Shown: positions 38,102-48,609, counted from the stretch's first letter. The stretch is DNA of 64,000 nt from Roseibacillus sp. (GCA_029242545.1 JAQWTV010000066.1:1-64000); one strand, 5' to 3'. Numbers and translations are program-made. The notes: generated by a model not told the origin, from the letters alone.

Positions 38102-41100
38102 ATGGAAACCCCCAGCCCCCGACGAGTCTTATTCCGCTTTCCCGCGATGTGGGTCAGCGGGATTCAGTCTCTCCTATTTTCCGTCGCTGCAGTCGCCGTT
38201 CCGGTCGCGGTAGATGATCGCTACCAGGTCACGGAAGATCTCGTTCTGAATACTCAATCTGGACCTCTTATTGCAACGGACCTAGATAGTAGTAACGGCA
38301 CGATTAATCCGTCTTTTGATGGAGAGTGGGACTATCTCGACCAGCTGGAGAACCAGCTTGGCGCAGGGATGAGTTACCCCGTGGATGGATTGGGAAGAGA
38401 TTGGACGAGTGTCGATTTTGAGGTGGGTTCATCCACTGTTGGTCCATGGGTCTCGGGAGCGCTCCCCCTGCAGGGAGGAGTGGTGCAGGCCTTTCCAGCC
38501 GCAACTCCGAATCTTCTGCTTGGTATCGGCGGCGGACTAAACGGTCAGAATTTGGTAACTACCTACCTTTTTAGGAATACTTTCACCCTGAGCGCGGAGG
38601 AGGTCAGTGAAGAAAAGTGGATTGCCAATCTTGCGGTTGACGATGGTTGTGTGATTTTTATCAATGGAATCGAGGCGGGCTCGCTTTTTATGCCGGATGG
38701 GGCGATCGATTCGGATACTCTGGCGTCTAACAGCGATGAATCGTCTTACTTCGCCGTTGAGCTCGATGTCGCCGGCGTTCTGAGGGAAGGGCAGAACACC
38801 ATTGCGGTGGAAGTTCACCAGGCAAATCTCGGAAGCTCCGATGTAGGCCTCGATTTAAGTCTTGAGGGGGGCGGTGGAGCCTCTGGAGGGTTTGTATTCT
38901 CGGATGACGTGTTTGGAACGACTCAGCCGGAATATGCGGCTGGCGCGCTCGATCCTGCTGGAGGGTTTGCGGGTTCGGGGCTTCGGATTACTATCGGGGG
39001 TTTGGACAACCGGTTCGTTCCCGGACCTCATGCCACCTCTGGAGCTTTTACCCAGAGCTTTACGATTGCGGCCTCTGCATCGGTTCAAATTGATTTCAGA
39101 TATAGGCTGGTTAATTCTGACCCCCTGGAAGCCAGTGAGTTCGGCGAGGCGGTTTTGGAGGTTGATGGAATACGCTATGGTAGTGACACGGATGACTCTC
39201 TCGTTCGAATCAGCAATGGTGGGGATTCCGGTTGGAGGTCGGCAAGTTTCATCCTGCCTCTGGAAGCCGGCAGTCATACCATTGCGCTTGGTGCCTACAG
39301 TGGTGGAACTAGTCGGGGAAATGAGGTTATTAATGTTTATTTTGATGATGTCCTTGTGCAGCAGGGGGATGGCGCGATTGGCGGTGTTTTGAGTAACGAC
39401 TCTGTCGGTAGTGAGCCAGTGGTGAGGGTTATCACCCCTCCGGTGAATGGAGATGTTAACATGGCTGAAAGTGGAGTGTTTCTCTATATTCCTGACCCGA
39501 ATTTCTTTGGCATCGACAGGTTTACATACGAAGTCTCCGATGTTGCTGGAGTTTCCGACGAGGCTGAGGTGGTTATTGAAGTCGTGCCGGTGAATGATGC
39601 TCCGGTTGCTCTCCCTGAGAGCTTTGCGCTTGATGAGGATGAGCTGCTTGTTGTCGACACTGGCGCCAATAGCATACTTGCGAATGACGAGGATCTTGAG
39701 GGAGAAGTGTTGTCGGCGATTCTGGACGAGGGGGTAAGGCATGGGACTCTGTCGCTTGATGCAAGTGGTCTCTTTACCTATGCGCCGGAGGAAAACTTTT
39801 TTGGAACAGACTCCTTCAGCTACAGGGTGAGCGACGGGGTGTTTGAGTCTGCGCCTGTTATGGTCACTCTGCTGGTTGGTCCGACTCCTGATCCTCCAGT
39901 TGCCAGAGATGATCTTTTCGAGGTCGGGGAGAATGTTGCTCTCGAAGCGATTGCAGAGGGTGGCGCGCAAAGTGGCGAGCAGGGTGTAGTCCCATACGGA
40001 GCAGAGTGGAAGTATGATGATAGTGGGTCTGATCTCGGCGAGGCATGGCGGGCTCTCGATTTTGATGATTCTCAGTGGGCTAGTGGTCCCGCTGAGCTGG
40101 GTTATGGCGATGATGACGAAAACACCCAGGTTGGGTTTGGGGGAAATCCCAGGAACAGGAACCCAACTACCTATTTCCGGCATACCTTTACGGTAGATGC
40201 GGTGAATTCGATCATCGGATCAAGGTGTCGCGTTTTTCGGGATGATGGGATCGTAGTCTATCTTAACGGGGTAGAGGTTGGTAGGGACAACATCGGGGCA
40301 AACCCTTCTTACGAAGACTTCGCGAGCAGCGCTGAGGACGATGGGAACCTGGAGATTGAGCTATCCCCGGTTTCTCCAGATCTATTCGTGGAGGGAGAAA
40401 ATACCCTTGCGGTGGAGATCCACCAGAGCGATAGGCAAAGCTCGGATATCAGCTTCAACCTCGAGCTTGAGATCACGAGAGCTCAGAGATCCGGCCTCCT
40501 CGCAAATGACCTGGACCCCGATCAAGCAGGGCTCGTCGCGGTCCTCGAAAGTGGGCCTGCCAATGGTGTGGTTAACCTCGATGAAACCGGGGCCTTTACT
40601 TACACGCCTCCACTTAATTTCGAGGGAGAGGATCAATTTACGTATCGGGCTCTCAATCAGGAGGGAGCTTCGATTGGGGTTGTTACTATCAATGTGATCC
40701 CAGGGACAAATGACATTCCCGAAACGGAGCCAGACGTCTATCAGATATCAGAAGATGTGGAGTATTTCCGTAGCTCTGAGGAGGGTGTGCTATCGAACGA
40801 TATAGATCCCGATGGGGATCCAATTCAGGCGGCACTTGTCGAATCGACTGCCCATGGAGAGCTCTTGTTTAACGAAGATGGGTCGTTTTCTTACGCTCCA
40901 CGTCGCGATTATTTCGGCCCGGACTCCTTCGCCTATACGGTCTCTGACGGTATATCCGTATCGCCTGTGGAAGTCGTTATTCTGAACGTAAGTAATGTGC
41001 CAGACGCTCCTGCAGCTATTGAGGACACCTACGCAACAGATCCCGGGGATTCAATCATAGTGGATGAACAGGATGGGGTCCTATCTAACGATTACGATCC

Positions 41101-44100
41101 GGATCAGTCGGCTCTGGAAGCTGTGCTGGTTACTGGGGTTACGAGTGGGGAGCTGGTCCTGAGCCCTAACGGTGCTTTTTTCTATCGTCCGGTAGATGCG
41201 AGTCCGGGTCTGGTTTCGTTCGCTTATCGAGCGAGTGATGGAGCTCTGTCATCACCGGTGACGACGGTGCGCATTTATCTGGATCAGGCGCCTCAAGGTC
41301 TTCCTGATGACTACGTGGTGTCAGAGGACGCTCCTCTCGAGGTTGCCAGTGATCAAGGAGTGTTGGCCAATGATGGTGATGCAGAGGGAGACTCTCTGAC
41401 CGCGGTTCTGCTTTCACCAGCTTCGCATGGGGCCTTGGATCTCCGTTCGGATGGATCCTTTAGCTATACGCCGGAGGAGAATTTCGAGGGGCCGGATTCC
41501 TTCCGCTATGTAGCGGCCGGGGGCGCGCGCTCTTCAGATCCGGTAGTAGTTCGGATCGCTGTGTCGGAGGTGAATGACCCTCCCGTGACAAGAGAGGATT
41601 ACTACCTGGCGATTGCCGACCAGGAGCTGCAGATTGAACCAGAGAGCGGCCTTCTCCGGAATGACACCGATGTGGATAGTCTCTCGCTGAGGGTATCGGT
41701 GACCAGGGCGCCTGCTCATGGGGAGCTGCTCATGAATGAAGATGGCTCATTTTCCTACATGCCTTCCCCGGGCTTTTCTGGAAGTGACAGTTTTACTTAC
41801 AGGGTCAGCGATGGCTCTCTTTATTCCGGACCGGAGACTGTAAGCATTCAGGTTGGAGGCGCTTCCGATGCGATCGTGATCAATGAGATCATGTATCACC
41901 CTGAGAGCGGGGCTACGGGTCAGGAATTTATTGAGTTACTCAACGTTGGTGACGGGCCGGTTAGTGTCGAAGGTTGGGAGTTCACAAGTGGGGTCGAAAT
42001 GGTGCTTCCAGATCTTTCTATTCCGGCCGGGGGACTGCTGGTCGTGGCTGCAGATACACAGGAATTCGTTTCCTTCTACGGAGCGGTTGACCTTCTTGTC
42101 GGTGGTTGGAGTGGCTCCCTGAGTAATCGAGGTGAGAGGATCCGTCTGGTGGATGAGAAAGGAGAGCAGGTTGATGAGGTGTCATATTATGATCAGGGAG
42201 AGTGGGCCGAAAGAAGAAGGGTGACAGATACCGGAGAGTCGGGGTGGGTATGGGAAGCAAGACATGATGGTAGAGGTGAGTCACTCGAACTCGTTTATCC
42301 GGCTCTTACTAATCGGTCAGGGCAGAATTGGAGTGCAAGCGAGGGTGGGGCTACGCCTGGAGCGGCGAACTCTACTGCCTTGGAGGAGGGCGGGGTGGCG
42401 CCTTTAATTCTGGATGTTGGGCACAGCCCCCTTGTTCCTAGCTCGACTGATACGGTGACGATTCGCGCCAGACTGAATGACACCACAGTCCTGGGTCTTT
42501 CGGTGAAGGTGCTCTACAGAGTGTCGACGCTGGATCCTGAGGATTTCACGGAAGTGGTGATGTCAGACGATGGTTTGCATAATGACGGAGCGGCAGGCGA
42601 CGGGGTGTTTGGTGTTGTCCTGCCGGCAATGAATGATCAGGAGATCGTTGAGTTCTATCTGTCAGCGAATGATGGATCGAACGTCAGGACATGGCCTGCC
42701 CCTTCTGACGTAGGACAGGTAGCGAATCTCCATTATCAAGTCGACGATGCTTCCAATCCCCCGGGAGAAGGCATCTACCGCTTGATCATGACAGCCTCGG
42801 AAAACCGGGCTTTCAACCGTATTGATCGGGATTCGAACGCGCAGCATCACTGTACTTTGCTGGCTGATGACTGCAGCGGTCCGGTGGTGCGGTATCAATG
42901 CGGGGTCCGGGTTCGGGGCGCAAGTAGTAGACAGGATACCCCCCCGCCGATGAGATTGAACCTTCCCAGGGACCGTAAGTGGAATGGAGAGAGTCAGTTA
43001 AATCTCAACACCCAGTTTACGTGGCTTCAGTTCATTGGGATGAAGCTTTTTCAGGCGAGTGATCTTCCGGCGCCGGACAGCAAGCGGATTGCACTGCGGA
43101 GGAACGGACAGGATCTCGCCCAGGATACGGAAGAGGATTATGGAAGCTTTGTGCATCTTCAGCCTCTGAATTCTGAGTTCATAGATGATAAGCTGCCGGA
43201 TGATGCGCAGGGTAACCTTTACAAGAAGGTGCGACCAGATGTGAACTGGGCTTATCGCGGCGGTAATCTCGAGCGCTACGCCAGAGACGGATGGGGAAAG
43301 CAGACAAACGAGTCGGAGGACGATTGGGCGGACCTCGATGAGTTCCTCCGTGTCATGAACCAGGCCGACGCCCAGCCCGACTATATTGACCAGGTTGAAG
43401 CTGTTGCGAATCTGGAACAGTGGATGCGTTGGTTTGCGGTTGAGACTCTCATCGCAAACGGAGAGACCAATGCAAGTAACGGCACTGATGACGATTACAG
43501 CATGTATCGAGGTGTTCTTGATCCGAGGTTTCAGTTCATTCCCCACGATCTGGATACAATACTTGGAAGGGGTGACGGCTCCAGAATTACGGATCCGGAG
43601 CATACCTTGTTTGACATGACGCTATCGGGGGAATCTCTGGGCCCGCTGGTTCCGCTTTTTGAAGAACCGACAATCAGGGTTCGCTACTTCGAGGCCCTTC
43701 GGAATCTGATAGGCACTAGTTTCTCCAAGCAAAGATTCGATGCGCTTGTAATCAATCACCTTGCTGGGTGGGTGCCCTCCGGGGTTCTTGATGATGTGAT
43801 TGATTTTATGGATGCCCGCCGTGCGTTTGTGCGGGAAACCGTTGACAGGGAGCTTGGAGGCGCGCCTCCTATGCTTGAGCCTGCAACCCTGATTGCGGAG
43901 GAGTCTCCTCGTGGTGCCCTGTATCTGAGTGAGCTTCTCGTATTAAACGAGTCGTCACATGAGGTTGATGGGAGATTTCCCGATTATATCGAGCTGGCAA
44001 ACTCCGGGGCGAGACGTTCGCTCGCAGGCTATTCTCTTACGGACGATCCATCGGACCCGCAAAAGTTTGTCTTTCCTGTAGGGGTAGAGATCGGTTCAGG

Positions 44101-45910
44101 AGATCGCCTGATGCTGTATGCTGATTCAAGAACTGGTCCGGGGATCCGGCTGGGCTTTTCCCTGAATGGATCGGGTGAGCAGGTCCTGTTTTTTGATCCA
44201 GCTGGGACGCTTCTTGATTCGGTGACCTTCGGAGCCCAGATCCCAGATCTCTCTATCGGTCGGGGTGGAGCCGCGGAAACCAGCTGGGGGCTGAATATGC
44301 CAACACCCTCGACAGTGAATCAGTTGCATTCCCTCGGGAGCCCCTCGGGTCTTCGCATCAATGAATGGCTGAGTAAGCCGGAGTTGGTCTACAGTGAAGA
44401 TTTTGTGGAGCTCTACAATCCAGATCCGCTCCCGGTTTCGTTGGGGGGGCTTCGTATTACTAACGAGCCAATGCGCTCCATGGGTGGAGCGGTGATGCCA
44501 GCCCTGACGTTTATCAAGGGTGGAGGATTTGTAGTGTTTGAAGCGGTAGGCTCAGGAGCGGAGAATCCCTCTGAATTGCCGTTCAAGCTTGAAGCCGGGC
44601 ATGAATGGTTGGCTATTTATGGAGTTAATCAGGTGGAAATTGACCGTGTTCACGCGAGCTGTGATGCGCCCGATCAGTCCAGAGGTCGTGAAACCGATGG
44701 TGCAGCTCTTTACGCTAATTTCGAGCTTCCCACTCCTGGCCTTTCGAACGCCACTGATCTGGCAGGTGAGAGCCTAGTTCTTCAGTTCCTGAGGATCACC
44801 GAAATCATGTATCATCCGGCTGAGTTCCCTGACTCAGAATACATTGAGTTGCGTAACGTCGGGGATCTGGAAATCAGCCTTGCTGGGGTTGAATTGACAA
44901 GAGGGGTTCGCTTCAGCTTTCCGGATGTTGTTCTCGGTCCTGGTGACTATGCCGTGGTTGTGTCCGATATAAACGAATTTGAGGCGGCGCACGGCGTGGG
45001 TATTAATGTGCTGGGAGAGTGGTCTGGAAGGCTCGATAACGATGAGGATCGTTTGAGGCTTGAGATTTCCGAGCTTAATGCAGCAGTGCATGATTTTACT
45101 TACCGAGATTGGTGGTATCCCTCTACCGATGGAGAGGGTTTTTCTCTGATCATCGTCGATGACTCATTGCGCCCGGGGACATGGCAGGAGCAAGCTAGTT
45201 GGGCAGCAGGAGTGGCAGGTGGAGGATCTCCCGGGATCAGCGGCGGCTTCTTTGTCTTCGGAGGTGCCAGTCAAGAGGTAAGCCTTCCGGCCGCAGCTAC
45301 GCTGGATGCAACAGTGAGTTATGGCTCCCTGAGTCCAGATTCGATTACGCTCAGGTGGAGCCAGCAGGAAGGCCCTGCACCGGCGATCTTCGGGAATAGT
45401 GAAAACGAAGATACTATCGTAACTGCAGCTGTCGGCGGACGGTATACGTTTTCGTTGGAAGCCACTGCCTCGGACGGTTCCTCGCAGACCGGGAGTGTGT
45501 CTGTTGTGTTCCGGGATTCCTATGATACATGGGCACAGCGGCGCTTTGGTGACGTTGGGCAGATGGCGGCGCAGAGAGCGGCAGATCCGGATGCGGATGG
45601 ATTTAGCAACCTGTTGGAGTTTGGTCTAGGTCTCGATCCCGTTTTGTCGGATCGGGATTCTCTTGCTGCTCCCTTTGTGGCGCCCACTGGGGAGCTTACG
45701 ATGGTGTATTTCCGTCCCTATCTGTCGGAAGCAACTCGCATTGTTGCAGAGGTGTCGTCAGACCTTCTTTTCTGGCAAGCGGGGCCTGAAGTGGTCTCGG
45801 AATCTGTAATCTGGCAGACGGTCGAGGGGGAGTGGGTTCAGGCCCGGGATCTCTTTCCTTACGATGGTGCAACTTCCCGGTTTATCCGGCTCCGGGTGGA
45901 AGCGGATTAA
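38102..45910 (+). CDS. Giant secreted multidomain protein: 7 cadherin-like (tandem-95 type) repeats, 3 beta-sandwich inserts, 4 LTD domains, CotH kinase-like domain, calcium-motif C-terminal module
   Basis: ORF 38024..45910 (TTG); signal peptide follows ATG 38102. Repeats of ED..(G)VLxND.DP..L.A.L...HGEL..N.DGSFSYxPxxxFxGxDSFxYxVSDG; CotH-like region ~42770-43610; LTDs at ~41875, 43920, 44350, 44780. Confidence 0.88.
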   Translation: METPSPRRVLFRFPAMWVSGIQSLLFSVAAVAVPVAVDDRYQVTEDLVLNTQSGPLIATDLDSSNGTINPSFDGEWDYLDQLENQLGAGMSYPVDGLGRDWTSVDFEVGSSTVGPWVSGALPLQGGVVQAFPAATPNLLLGIGGGLNGQNLVTTYLFRNTFTLSAEEVSEEKWIANLAVDDGCVIFINGIEAGSLFMPDGAIDSDTLASNSDESSYFAVELDVAGVLREGQNTIAVEVHQANLGSSDVGLDLSLEGGGGASGGFVFSDDVFGTTQPEYAAGALDPAGGFAGSGLRITIGGLDNRFVPGPHATSGAFTQSFTIAASASVQIDFRYRLVNSDPLEASEFGEAVLEVDGIRYGSDTDDSLVRISNGGDSGWRSASFILPLEAGSHTIALGAYSGGTSRGNEVINVYFDDVLVQQGDGAIGGVLSNDSVGSEPVVRVITPPVNGDVNMAESGVFLYIPDPNFFGIDRFTYEVSDVAGVSDEAEVVIEVVPVNDAPVALPESFALDEDELLVVDTGANSILANDEDLEGEVLSAILDEGVRHGTLSLDASGLFTYAPEENFFGTDSFSYRVSDGVFESAPVMVTLLVGPTPDPPVARDDLFEVGENVALEAIAEGGAQSGEQGVVPYGAEWKYDDSGSDLGEAWRALDFDDSQWASGPAELGYGDDDENTQVGFGGNPRNRNPTTYFRHTFTVDAVNSIIGSRCRVFRDDGIVVYLNGVEVGRDNIGANPSYEDFASSAEDDGNLEIELSPVSPDLFVEGENTLAVEIHQSDRQSSDISFNLELEITRAQRSGLLANDLDPDQAGLVAVLESGPANGVVNLDETGAFTYTPPLNFEGEDQFTYRALNQEGASIGVVTINVIPGTNDIPETEPDVYQISEDVEYFRSSEEGVLSNDIDPDGDPIQAALVESTAHGELLFNEDGSFSYAPRRDYFGPDSFAYTVSDGISVSPVEVVILNVSNVPDAPAAIEDTYATDPGDSIIVDEQDGVLSNDYDPDQSALEAVLVTGVTSGELVLSPNGAFFYRPVDASPGLVSFAYRASDGALSSPVTTVRIYLDQAPQGLPDDYVVSEDAPLEVASDQGVLANDGDAEGDSLTAVLLSPASHGALDLRSDGSFSYTPEENFEGPDSFRYVAAGGARSSDPVVVRIAVSEVNDPPVTREDYYLAIADQELQIEPESGLLRNDTDVDSLSLRVSVTRAPAHGELLMNEDGSFSYMPSPGFSGSDSFTYRVSDGSLYSGPETVSIQVGGASDAIVINEIMYHPESGATGQEFIELLNVGDGPVSVEGWEFTSGVEMVLPDLSIPAGGLLVVAADTQEFVSFYGAVDLLVGGWSGSLSNRGERIRLVDEKGEQVDEVSYYDQGEWAERRRVTDTGESGWVWEARHDGRGESLELVYPALTNRSGQNWSASEGGATPGAANSTALEEGGVAPLILDVGHSPLVPSSTDTVTIRARLNDTTVLGLSVKVLYRVSTLDPEDFTEVVMSDDGLHNDGAAGDGVFGVVLPAMNDQEIVEFYLSANDGSNVRTWPAPSDVGQVANLHYQVDDASNPPGEGIYRLIMTASENRAFNRIDRDSNAQHHCTLLADDCSGPVVRYQCGVRVRGASSRQDTPPPMRLNLPRDRKWNGESQLNLNTQFTWLQFIGMKLFQASDLPAPDSKRIALRRNGQDLAQDTEEDYGSFVHLQPLNSEFIDDKLPDDAQGNLYKKVRPDVNWAYRGGNLERYARDGWGKQTNESEDDWADLDEFLRVMNQADAQPDYIDQVEAVANLEQWMRWFAVETLIANGETNASNGTDDDYSMYRGVLDPRFQFIPHDLDTILGRGDGSRITDPEHTLFDMTLSGESLGPLVPLFEEPTIRVRYFEALRNLIGTSFSKQRFDALVINHLAGWVPSGVLDDVIDFMDARRAFVRETVDRELGGAPPMLEPATLIAEESPRGALYLSELLVLNESSHEVDGRFPDYIELANSGARRSLAGYSLTDDPSDPQKFVFPVGVEIGSGDRLMLYADSRTGPGIRLGFSLNGSGEQVLFFDPAGTLLDSVTFGAQIPDLSIGRGGAAETSWGLNMPTPSTVNQLHSLGSPSGLRINEWLSKPELVYSEDFVELYNPDPLPVSLGGLRITNEPMRSMGGAVMPALTFIKGGGFVVFEAVGSGAENPSELPFKLEAGHEWLAIYGVNQVEIDRVHASCDAPDQSRGRETDGAALYANFELPTPGLSNATDLAGESLVLQFLRITEIMYHPAEFPDSEYIELRNVGDLEISLAGVELTRGVRFSFPDVVLGPGDYAVVVSDINEFEAAHGVGINVLGEWSGRLDNDEDRLRLEISELNAAVHDFTYRDWWYPSTDGEGFSLIIVDDSLRPGTWQEQASWAAGVAGGGSPGISGGFFVFGGASQEVSLPAAATLDATVSYGSLSPDSITLRWSQQEGPAPAIFGNSENEDTIVTAAVGGRYTFSLEATASDGSSQTGSVSVVFRDSYDTWAQRRFGDVGQMAAQRAADPDADGFSNLLEFGLGLDPVLSDRDSLAAPFVAPTGELTMVYFRPYLSEATRIVAEVSSDLLFWQAGPEVVSESVIWQTVEGEWVQARDLFPYDGATSRFIRLRVEAD

Positions 45911-46015
45911 AATGATATCAGGGATTCGATACGCCCAGCGGAGGTACAGCGTTGATCAAGGAATTGATCCTGGGATTGCCGTGAGTTTGAAGGTGCGGTA
46001 ATTACGGGTCTTGCC

Positions 46016-48088
46016 ATGAAAAAGCGCAGGATAGTCCTCCTACTGATTTTACTAACCCCGGGAGGGGGTAGTTTCGGGCAGGATGTGAGGGATAGCCCTC
46101 TTCAAGGCACTGAGGAAGGAGTGGCGGCAGGAGAAGAGGCCTCCGTGTTAACGCGTCCAGATGCAAGGACGATGACCTTGAGTATCCCTGGACCCAGAGG
46201 ATTGATTACAGACCGGAACGGTAGGCCGCTTGCCGAGAACAGGGTGGGGTATCAGCTCGCGCTTCAGTTCGCGCATTTTTCCGATCCGGGTGATGAAGAT
46301 ATTCTGAATTGGGCGAAGAAGCGCCTGAGCCATGCATCGAAGATCGCAGAGAAGAAGTATGTGGTTTCAGATGAGGACCTTCTCTCTCACTATAAAGACC
46401 GGCGCTGGCTCCCCCTTGTTTTTGGCGCTTCCCCAGTGCCGCCCGAGAAAGAGAAGGCGTTGAATGGGCAGCTCATGTCCGGCTTGATTATGCACCCTGT
46501 CTACTTGCGGCATTATCCGGGAGGAGACTCAACAGCTCACGTCATCGGATACGTGAGGAGCAAAGGAAAATTGCCTACGGGTCCGATCGTTCATGGTGAC
46601 CTTCTTTTTGAGGATACCCGTGGAGACGCCGGGCTTGAGAGGACAATGGACGAGGATCTGACCGGAAGAGCGGGAGAGCGGAAGTTGATTTTTGATTCCA
46701 ACGGCAGAAAAATTCGCGATGAGTTAACCGAGCGCCCCGGGATCGGACATACGGTTGTAACGACCTTGAATCTCGATTGGCAGCAGCATGCGGAAAAGGT
46801 TCTGAAAGACAGTTGTCAGCGTGGAGCATTCGTAGTTGTGGATATTCCAACAGGTGAAGTCCTTGTTCTCGCTTCCAGACCTAGCTACGACATCAATGTC
46901 TGGATTCCGCGTATCAGTAACGAGGAGCTTGGAGTGCTCATGGATGATGAATCCCGCCCCATGTTTGGCCGTGCCTTTCAAGGGTTGTATCCCCCCGCGT
47001 CAAGCTTCAAGCCAGTAGTAGCCCTGACCGCCTTGACCCAGAAAGTAGTTGAGGAATGGACGGAGGTTGACTGTCCGGAGTTTATTGAAGTGGGAACGAT
47101 CCGACCAACCAAGATGTGGAACTGGACGAAGGAACCCGAGGGTCTTATGAATGTGACCCGAGCGTTAGCTCGTTCGAATAATTGCTGGTTCTATCTGGTT
47201 GGAATCGACACCGGGCCGAGTTCGTTTTTGTCGACAGCGCGAAAACTTGGGTATGGATCCGGATCTGGATTGCCCCTTTTCGGCGAGTCCTCTGGACGAG
47301 TCCCGACAAATGAGTACGTGCTTAAGAAATACGGAAGGCCCTTTACCGATGGTGATACAGCGAATTATTCCATCGGTCAGGCTTGGGAAGCCACCCCTCT
47401 TCAGGTTGCTCAGTCCATGGCAGGAATTGCGAACGGCTCTGTATTGCCGAAATTGCAGTTGATCCGTCAGATTCAGGATCCCGCTGGGGGAGTGCTTGAG
47501 GCCGCAGATCCGCAGTCTCGCAATTCTCTCGATTTGGATCCGGACGCGGTACAGATAGTCCATCAGGGTATGTACGATGTTGCCCATTCCTCCTGGGGCA
47601 CCGGACGGAGGGGAGGCCTTACCTTTGCCGAGGTTTGCGCAAAGACAGGAACAGGCCAATGGATCCCTGCGCTCAATCAAGAGGTGGCTTGGTATGCCGG
47701 TTTCTTTCCAGCAGAAAATCCACGACTCGCATTTACAGCGCTTTATGAAGGTGATCCGGGAGAGGATATCTCTGGTGGCAGGAAGGCGGCACCAATGATT
47801 CCGGCGTTTTTTGAGGAATTTAAGGAAGAAATCGAGAATATGATTCGTCCTCCGTCCAAGGCGCTCGTCGTGGTTGAGGAGCAAGAGGATCCTGCTTCGC
47901 CCATACCTGCAGCGCAGCCAGTTGACGAAGAGGGTAACCTGATCCCCTTAAATGGAAAAATCCTAAAGGCAATTCCAGTGGAAAAGTGGGAAGAAGATGG
48001 AGAGCCAGTAGATCCGGTCGGGGAGGCTCTTCCTGCTATTCCTGTTGATGGAGCTCCGGTAGCCATTCCGGTTGAAGAGGATGAATAG
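46016..48088 (+). CDS. Penicillin-binding protein 2-like transpeptidase
   Basis: SSFK (YPPASSFKPVVAL), SNN (ARSNNCWFY), KTG (CAKTGTGQW); N-domain RGLITDRNGRPLAEN. Confidence 0.9.
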   Translation: MKKRRIVLLLILLTPGGGSFGQDVRDSPLQGTEEGVAAGEEASVLTRPDARTMTLSIPGPRGLITDRNGRPLAENRVGYQLALQFAHFSDPGDEDILNWAKKRLSHASKIAEKKYVVSDEDLLSHYKDRRWLPLVFGASPVPPEKEKALNGQLMSGLIMHPVYLRHYPGGDSTAHVIGYVRSKGKLPTGPIVHGDLLFEDTRGDAGLERTMDEDLTGRAGERKLIFDSNGRKIRDELTERPGIGHTVVTTLNLDWQQHAEKVLKDSCQRGAFVVVDIPTGEVLVLASRPSYDINVWIPRISNEELGVLMDDESRPMFGRAFQGLYPPASSFKPVVALTALTQKVVEEWTEVDCPEFIEVGTIRPTKMWNWTKEPEGLMNVTRALARSNNCWFYLVGIDTGPSSFLSTARKLGYGSGSGLPLFGESSGRVPTNEYVLKKYGRPFTDGDTANYSIGQAWEATPLQVAQSMAGIANGSVLPKLQLIRQIQDPAGGVLEAADPQSRNSLDLDPDAVQIVHQGMYDVAHSSWGTGRRGGLTFAEVCAKTGTGQWIPALNQEVAWYAGFFPAENPRLAFTALYEGDPGEDISGGRKAAPMIPAFFEEFKEEIENMIRPPSKALVVVEEQEDPASPIPAAQPVDEEGNLIPLNGKILKAIPVEKWEEDGEPVDPVGEALPAIPVDGAPVAIPVEEDE

Positions 48089-48151
48089 GCTAGGGACTTG
48101 GCGCTGGACGTTTGATGTTCATCGGTCCAGACACAACAGGTCAGATACGTA

Positions 48152-48589
48152 ATGGATATCCAAATAGCAACTCTCTGTGATTTCGCTGCCGACTATGGAA
48201 ACGGTAAGATGGTGATTAACGGGACCTTCGATGCGCTGCGTGCGACGAAGCTCCCAGTAGTGCATCCCCATTGTTCCCTCGCAATGCGAATTTGTGTTCT
48301 TCCGGAGGACTCCGGTGACCACAAGATGACGATCAATATTATTGATGAGGATGGGAATTCGGTGGACCCATCTAAAATGCCAATCCGTGCGGATATGCCG
48401 ATTAAGGTTCCTGATGAGGTCCCTTTCCTGACTCGTAATCTTGTTCTTAACTTTCAGGGCCTAAAGTTCTTGAGTGCCGGAATTTATCATGTCGATGTTA
48501 CGGTGGACGGAGAGCTTGTTATCAGGCTTCCACTCCGGGTTGTGAAAGTGCAGGGTCAAGGCGCTCTCTCGCAGCCTGTCGAGGAATAG
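48152..48589 (+). CDS. DUF6941-like protein
   Basis: MDIQIATLCDFAADYGNGKMVINGTFDALRATKLPVVHPHCSLAMRI pattern; family name from recollection. Confidence 0.5.
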   Translation: MDIQIATLCDFAADYGNGKMVINGTFDALRATKLPVVHPHCSLAMRICVLPEDSGDHKMTINIIDEDGNSVDPSKMPIRADMPIKVPDEVPFLTRNLVLNFQGLKFLSAGIYHVDVTVDGELVIRLPLRVVKVQGQGALSQPVEE

Positions 48590-48609
48590 ATTAGCGTAAT
48601 GATAACAAG

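Noticed and set aside
38855-40183. 442-aa minus-strand ORF antisense to the giant gene
   Set aside because: No recognisable domain, no signal, composition typical of a shadow ORF; the plus strand encodes conserved repeats throughout.
47165-47884. 239-aa minus-strand ORF in the PBP2-like gene
   Set aside because: Opposite the transpeptidase catalytic motifs; shadow ORF.
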